Assembly (NCBI RefSeq): GCF_022376445.1
Contig: NW_025954981.1
Span: 248,001-312,000 of the forward strand
Direction of reading: 5' to 3'
DNA: 64,000 bases
Source: Fomitopsis serialis
Lineage: Eukaryota; Basidiomycota; Agaricomycetes; Polyporales; Fomitopsidaceae
The notes under the pieces are model-generated. The model did no database searches. It worked only from the letters and a program-made list of their open reading frames with translations, and had not been told where the DNA came from. This document shows, piece after piece, positions 60,301 to 64,000 of the stretch; positions within the stretch are counted from its first letter, which is position 1; every line of letters begins with the position of its first letter. Both the position numbers and the translations under genes were made by a program.

Positions 60301-62255
60301 CGACATGCGTTCGCCACTTCTCTGCCATCCCAAGTCGCGCCTTTTCAGCTTGCTCCACGCATCCTGCACGCCGATGGTGCTTCGCAGAATTGAGAATTCA
60401 GTCGCGAGAATCTGGACATGCTGGGATGACTTGTGCATGGTGTTCAGACACGTAAAATTTACGCGCGGTATGCTTCGGACAGCGTACAACGACCAGACCA
60501 GTCCACGATTTCTGCGGGTCGGTCGGGGACGATGTAGCTTCTGCATGGACATGAAGCAGATCGACGTCACGATTGAGTACAGGCGAACTAATGCGTGCAC
60601 TGCCTCGCCCAGTGCATTCACGGTGAGATTTTGCTCTGAATTGAGTAGTAGTGTCGGGGGACCATCGGTGTACTGCTGGAATGGGCATATGCATATGGGT
60701 ATGGCCGCATATACCCGCATATATGCTGCGAAACCGTGTCTGTATGACGAACCGTACGCACCTTGTGCCAAAAATAATGCGAATCCGGAACAGTGGCGAA
60801 GACATTCGTGCTGACGGCCTTGCACCAATAGAGGAAGGGAACGCCTCCAGCAGTGCCGCAGAGAGGCTCGGATGATCGCATAGGCTCGGGACGGTGGTGC
60901 AGCTCGTAACGAGGAAAGAAGGAAGTCGGTGGTCTGCGTATGGGATGGTCTTTATATACGGTCAGAGGCAGATAGTGCGGAGAACGAATTATGACAGTTT
61001 TCAGACAGAGCAGTGGCTGGAGTGCAAGGAGATGCATTGAGACTGCTAAAATGGGCAAGCATCACTCCAAATACGGCAAGAGAGGATGTGGCTGACAGGA
61101 TGATGACGTCGTCGTTGCACTGTCGTTGCATGATGAAGCGGTCGATCGGCGGATTCACGTGGGATCTCGATCACCCTCTGGTGATCATTTTCCAAAGTGG
61201 AAAGAGCTGTGATCCGAGTCGTTGCCAAGTGTTCGTCGTTCGATGAGTGGATTTTCCTCTCCCGTACTTAGAGGTACTGTAACTTAGTACTTAGTACTGT
61301 GCTTACACTTCTTAGTGTCGTAGCACCAGAAGCGACCTTGCCCTAGCGCGTAACAAACGAACTCGTCCATGCAAAGCATTCGAAATATGTGACTCTCTTG
61401 ACTCACGGAAGCGCGAGCACTGGCAAGGGCCATCCTGCAATAACCAGCCGGAAACGAAGTGTCGTACGCCATGGTAACCATACACCCTCAGCAGAAAATC
61501 ATTTTGAAGTCAATGACTTCTTCGGGCAGGTACTGCAATGCTGTTCCAAGCCCCGTGGATGCGCGATGCCAGTAGCTTCAAGATCGTCTTTCAAAGGATA
61601 CATCATGGATCGTGTACCACACAGACGGCTCACTTGATTGCATCGACTCGGATGGCTCGCGATGGCCTACTTAATATATCCCGAGGACGGGTCTGAAAGG
61701 CCGGTCTACCAGTCAGAGCAAACTCAGAAACGCAGACCCGCGAGACCCACATATGCCTCCTCAGCTGTGCTTGAGAGTAATGCACTGGTAAGTGATGTTA
61801 ACATATCGGATATTAGTCTTCGAATCTTTTTGAACCCGTCCAAGGTGGGGTTAAATCTACTCGATGGCCAACGCAGCAACAGTTGGTGGCAAGGAGCAAA
61901 GTGTCAGTTGCCAGAGCTGAAGCATCACAGCCTTCATCCGAGTCGCGGACACATCGGCCTCGCCGGTCTCGCTGCTTCGCTGACGCATACTCTCATGAAT
62001 AAGCTGCTTCGTACCAAATGCCTTACAAATACACAACTAAGCACCTCCAAGCACATGCTAAACAGCACAGGCGCGAGAACCAAACGGTGTAATGGCTGTG
62101 ACGCTCATAAGTATCTCCACTTCAACAGCGCGGACTCCGAGAAACCCGGAAATCGCAAGAGCAATCCGATGCCGTCGTACTGTACCTACATGGCGTGCCT
62201 ATATAAATTGAGTCCGAACGGAGGAAGCTACGACTTTCTATCACTCTCTCGCATC
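57396..62255. other. long gene-poor interval (about 4.9 kb)
   Basis: Many overlapping frames of 60-240 codons occur on both strands, but none shows a domain, signal peptide or splice pattern that I can support. The part from about 57.4 to 59.4 kb is GC-rich. A repetitive (G)CATAT-rich patch lies at 60684-60730. A TATA box for the next gene is at 62200-62207. Confidence 0.5.
62200..62207 (+). promoter_or_regulatory. TATA box of the Gal80-like gene
   Basis: TATATAAA, about 50 bp before the ATG at 62256. Its position supports that start over the much longer open frame upstream. Confidence 0.5.
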
Positions 62256-63481
62256 ATGGCCATTCGTCTGGGATTCGTCGGACTCTCCTCTCAAGGTTGG
62301 GCGTCATCGATGCTCGCGCCGCCGCTCCTGCAGGCACCGCTGAAGTCTACATACACGCTCGCGGCCGTCTCGACCACCAATGCCAACTCTGCTGCTGCGA
62401 GCGCAGAGAAGTACTCCGAATTGGCGAAACACCCTGTGAAGCCATATCATGGGTCGACCGCTACGATCGCGGCGGATCCTGAGCTCGACTTCATCGCCGT
62501 GGCGGTCAAGGCACCGGAACACAAGACGGCAGTCACGCCCATCATCGAGGCGGGGAAGAATTTCTTCATCGAATGGCCCGCGGGCAAGAATCTGCAGGAA
62601 ACTACGGAGATGGCGGAGGCAGCGAGGAGGAAGGGTCTGAGGACTCTGGTCGGCACGCAATGCAGGCAGAGCCCCACGGTTCAGAAGGTGACATCATGCT
62701 GGTCACGTAAGTACGAGACACAACTGAACAGTTTCGTCCACCTAGATCAAGGAAATTGCAGAATCCGGACAAATAGGACGCATCCTGTCTTCGAGCATTG
62801 TGAGTCCCCCGCCCTGGCCCGCCAAGAACCGCATTTGAACACGACTCGCTTCAGATTGCACGCTCACCGAACCCTCCGCCGTACATCTGGGGCCCCAAGA
62901 TCTCCGAGGGCACGACATTCACCGCGGACGCAGAGCAAGACACGACGCTCTTGGACATCGTAGGAGGCCACTTCCTCGAAGGCTTCACCCACGCGCTCGG
63001 GCCCTTCACCTCCGTGACCTCGACCCTCGCAGTCCAGTACCCCACCGCAGAGGTCGTCGACGCATCTGGCAACCCCACCGGCAAGACAATCCCGCAGACG
63101 GGCGCGAACCAAGTCGCCTTCACGGGCACGCTCGCGAGCGGCGCGGTCGCGAGCATCCACTGGCGCGGTGGTGTGAGTGCTGAGGGTGGCAAGGCAGGCT
63201 CGCCGTTCGTGTGGGTCATCGACGGCGAGAAGGGGTCGATCCGGGTCGAGAACGACGTCCCTGCGGGAGCATACATCCACATATACGAGCCGGACCTGTA
63301 CTTGAACGAAGAGAAGGTGGAGGTGTCACAGGACGGGCAGACGAACACGGGCAGGGCGTGGGCGGAGTATGCGAAGGGCGACGCGGGTAACTTCCCCACT
63401 CTTGAGGACGCAGTCAAGTTGAAGCAACTGCTTGAGGCGATCAAGACGAGTGCGCGGGACGGGAAGAGAGTGGATCTATAA
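62256..63481 (+). CDS. Gfo/Idh/MocA-family oxidoreductase, Gal80-like
   Basis: Exons 62256-62687, 62746-62799 and 62855-63481 give 370 residues. The N-terminal Rossmann domain starts MAIRLGFVGLSSQGWA and includes DPELDFIAVAVKAPEHKTAV and AGKNFFIEWPAGKNLQET, where Trp-Pro replaces the usual EKP catalytic motif. IKEIAESGQIGRILSSSI and DIVGGHFLEGFTHALGPFTS follow, the latter holding the GGH motif typical of the C-terminal half, then GSIRVEND and YAKGDAGNFPTLEDAVKLKQ. Yeast Gal80 uses this fold to repress Gal4; many basidiomycete relatives are annotated only as NAD-binding oxidoreductases. Loss of the EKP lysine argues for a binding or regulatory role, as in Gal80, but this is not proven. Confidence 0.88.
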
Positions 63482-63511
63482 TACACTGTACAACAGCCTG
63501 GATACCTCGTA

Positions 63512-64000
63512 GGAACGTACAGTGCGGCTGCAACGCAGCCATTCATTGGTCAGCTGGACGGCGAGTACGTTGCGCGGCTGTCCAAGACACGAGAACGAGG
63601 ACCAGTAGGCTCGACACCCAAGCCCTCAATGTGGATGTCAACGGCGTCTTCGGCATAGTTTCGACCTGGGCAGCTGCGTCGATCAGTTTCGTGAAGTCAA
63701 CGTTAGAACCGCCATGTTGAGGCTCTGAGGCAGTGCCAACGGAAGCGTTTGGTAGTTCCCAGTCCATCGTGAGGGGAGAAGGATCAACGAATGTGTCTGC
63801 GATCTCTGGCGTGGGCGGCTCCTCTGATCGGCCTTCTGGATCTTCAGCATCCGTTGTAGCACCTTCAAGCGCAGGTGCACAATCTCCGCCTGAGCAACAC
63901 CACCGAAGAAGTCAGTCACAAGTGTGTTGTCCAGTGAACGGGAGAAAAGGTCCGAGCGGACACCGGGGTGTGAGTCGAGCTTCTTTGGATCGAACGTGTT
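63512..64000 (-). CDS. partial gene running off the right edge, unknown product
   Basis: An exon frame comes in from the right edge (FDPKKLDSHPG) and may be spliced (donor after CACCCCG near 63957, acceptor near 63880) to a Pro/Glu-rich segment (AEDPEGRSEEPPTPEIADTF, then MDWELPNASVGTASEPQ). Near the end two frames compete: one ends in a hydrophobic stretch (AWVSSLLVLVLVSW) with stop near 63543, the other reads NYAEDAVDIHIEGLGVEPTG and stops near 63550. I cannot choose between them. No domain is recognised, and the 3' boundary is approximate. Confidence 0.4.

Noticed and set aside
60684..60730. CATAT-rich inverted-looking patch
   Set aside because: Short, imperfect and AT-rich; no flanking features make it more than simple sequence.

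Overview
This window is nuclear DNA of a filamentous basidiomycete, most likely an agaricomycete (polypore or mushroom type). The genes are rich in short spliceosomal introns of about 50-70 bp. Gene content fits that group: a spermidine synthase-saccharopine dehydrogenase fusion, F-box/LRR expansions, a cytochrome P450, an atypical homeodomain protein and a Ty1/copia element. Exon models below were built by hand from GT-AG (twice GC-AG) sites, reading frame and family conservation. Every gene called intact keeps one frame across its inferred exons.

Layout: 0-4.1 kb is a broken Ty1/copia retrotransposon on the minus strand, cut by the window edge. 5.2-12.7 kb holds tRNase Z (+), an MFS sugar transporter (-) and an alkyltransferase-like DNA-repair protein (+). 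13.4-17.1 kb holds two paralogous secreted proteins (-). 17.1-20.2 kb is gene-poor, with a relic of a mannose-6-phosphate isomerase (MPI) gene and an inverted-repeat element. 20.2-22.5 kb is a P450 (+). 23.1-32.0 kb alternates a frameshifted F-box/LRR copy (-), the RNA polymerase III factor BRF1 (-), a decayed MPI copy (+) and a second frameshifted F-box/LRR copy (+). 32.9-38.0 kb holds the farnesyltransferase beta subunit and the SPE3-LYS9 fusion (both -). 38.5-45.1 kb holds an intact F-box/LRR gene, the intact MPI gene and another intact F-box/LRR gene (all +). 45.4-49.2 kb is a 1050-residue homeodomain-like protein (+). 49.4-51.4 kb is a degraded DUF6534-like membrane protein (-). 53.3-57.2 kb is a Prm10/ThrE-type membrane protein (-). 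57.2-62.3 kb has no convincing gene. 62.3-63.5 kb is a Gal80-like oxidoreductase (+), and a partial gene runs off the right edge (-).

Most genes are unrelated housekeeping functions: tRNA 3' processing, Pol III initiation, prenylation, lysine/polyamine synthesis and mannose activation. The most distinctive local feature is recurrent duplication and decay. The intact MPI gene has two dead relatives in the window, and each of two intact F-box genes has a frameshifted relative in the same 23-45 kb interval. I found no clear evidence for a wholly new biological system. The unusual items are gene-structure features (a metal-site motif split by a 623-bp intron, a start codon alone in its exon, microexons, GC-AG introns), the duplicated segments, and a few unexplained inverted repeats.
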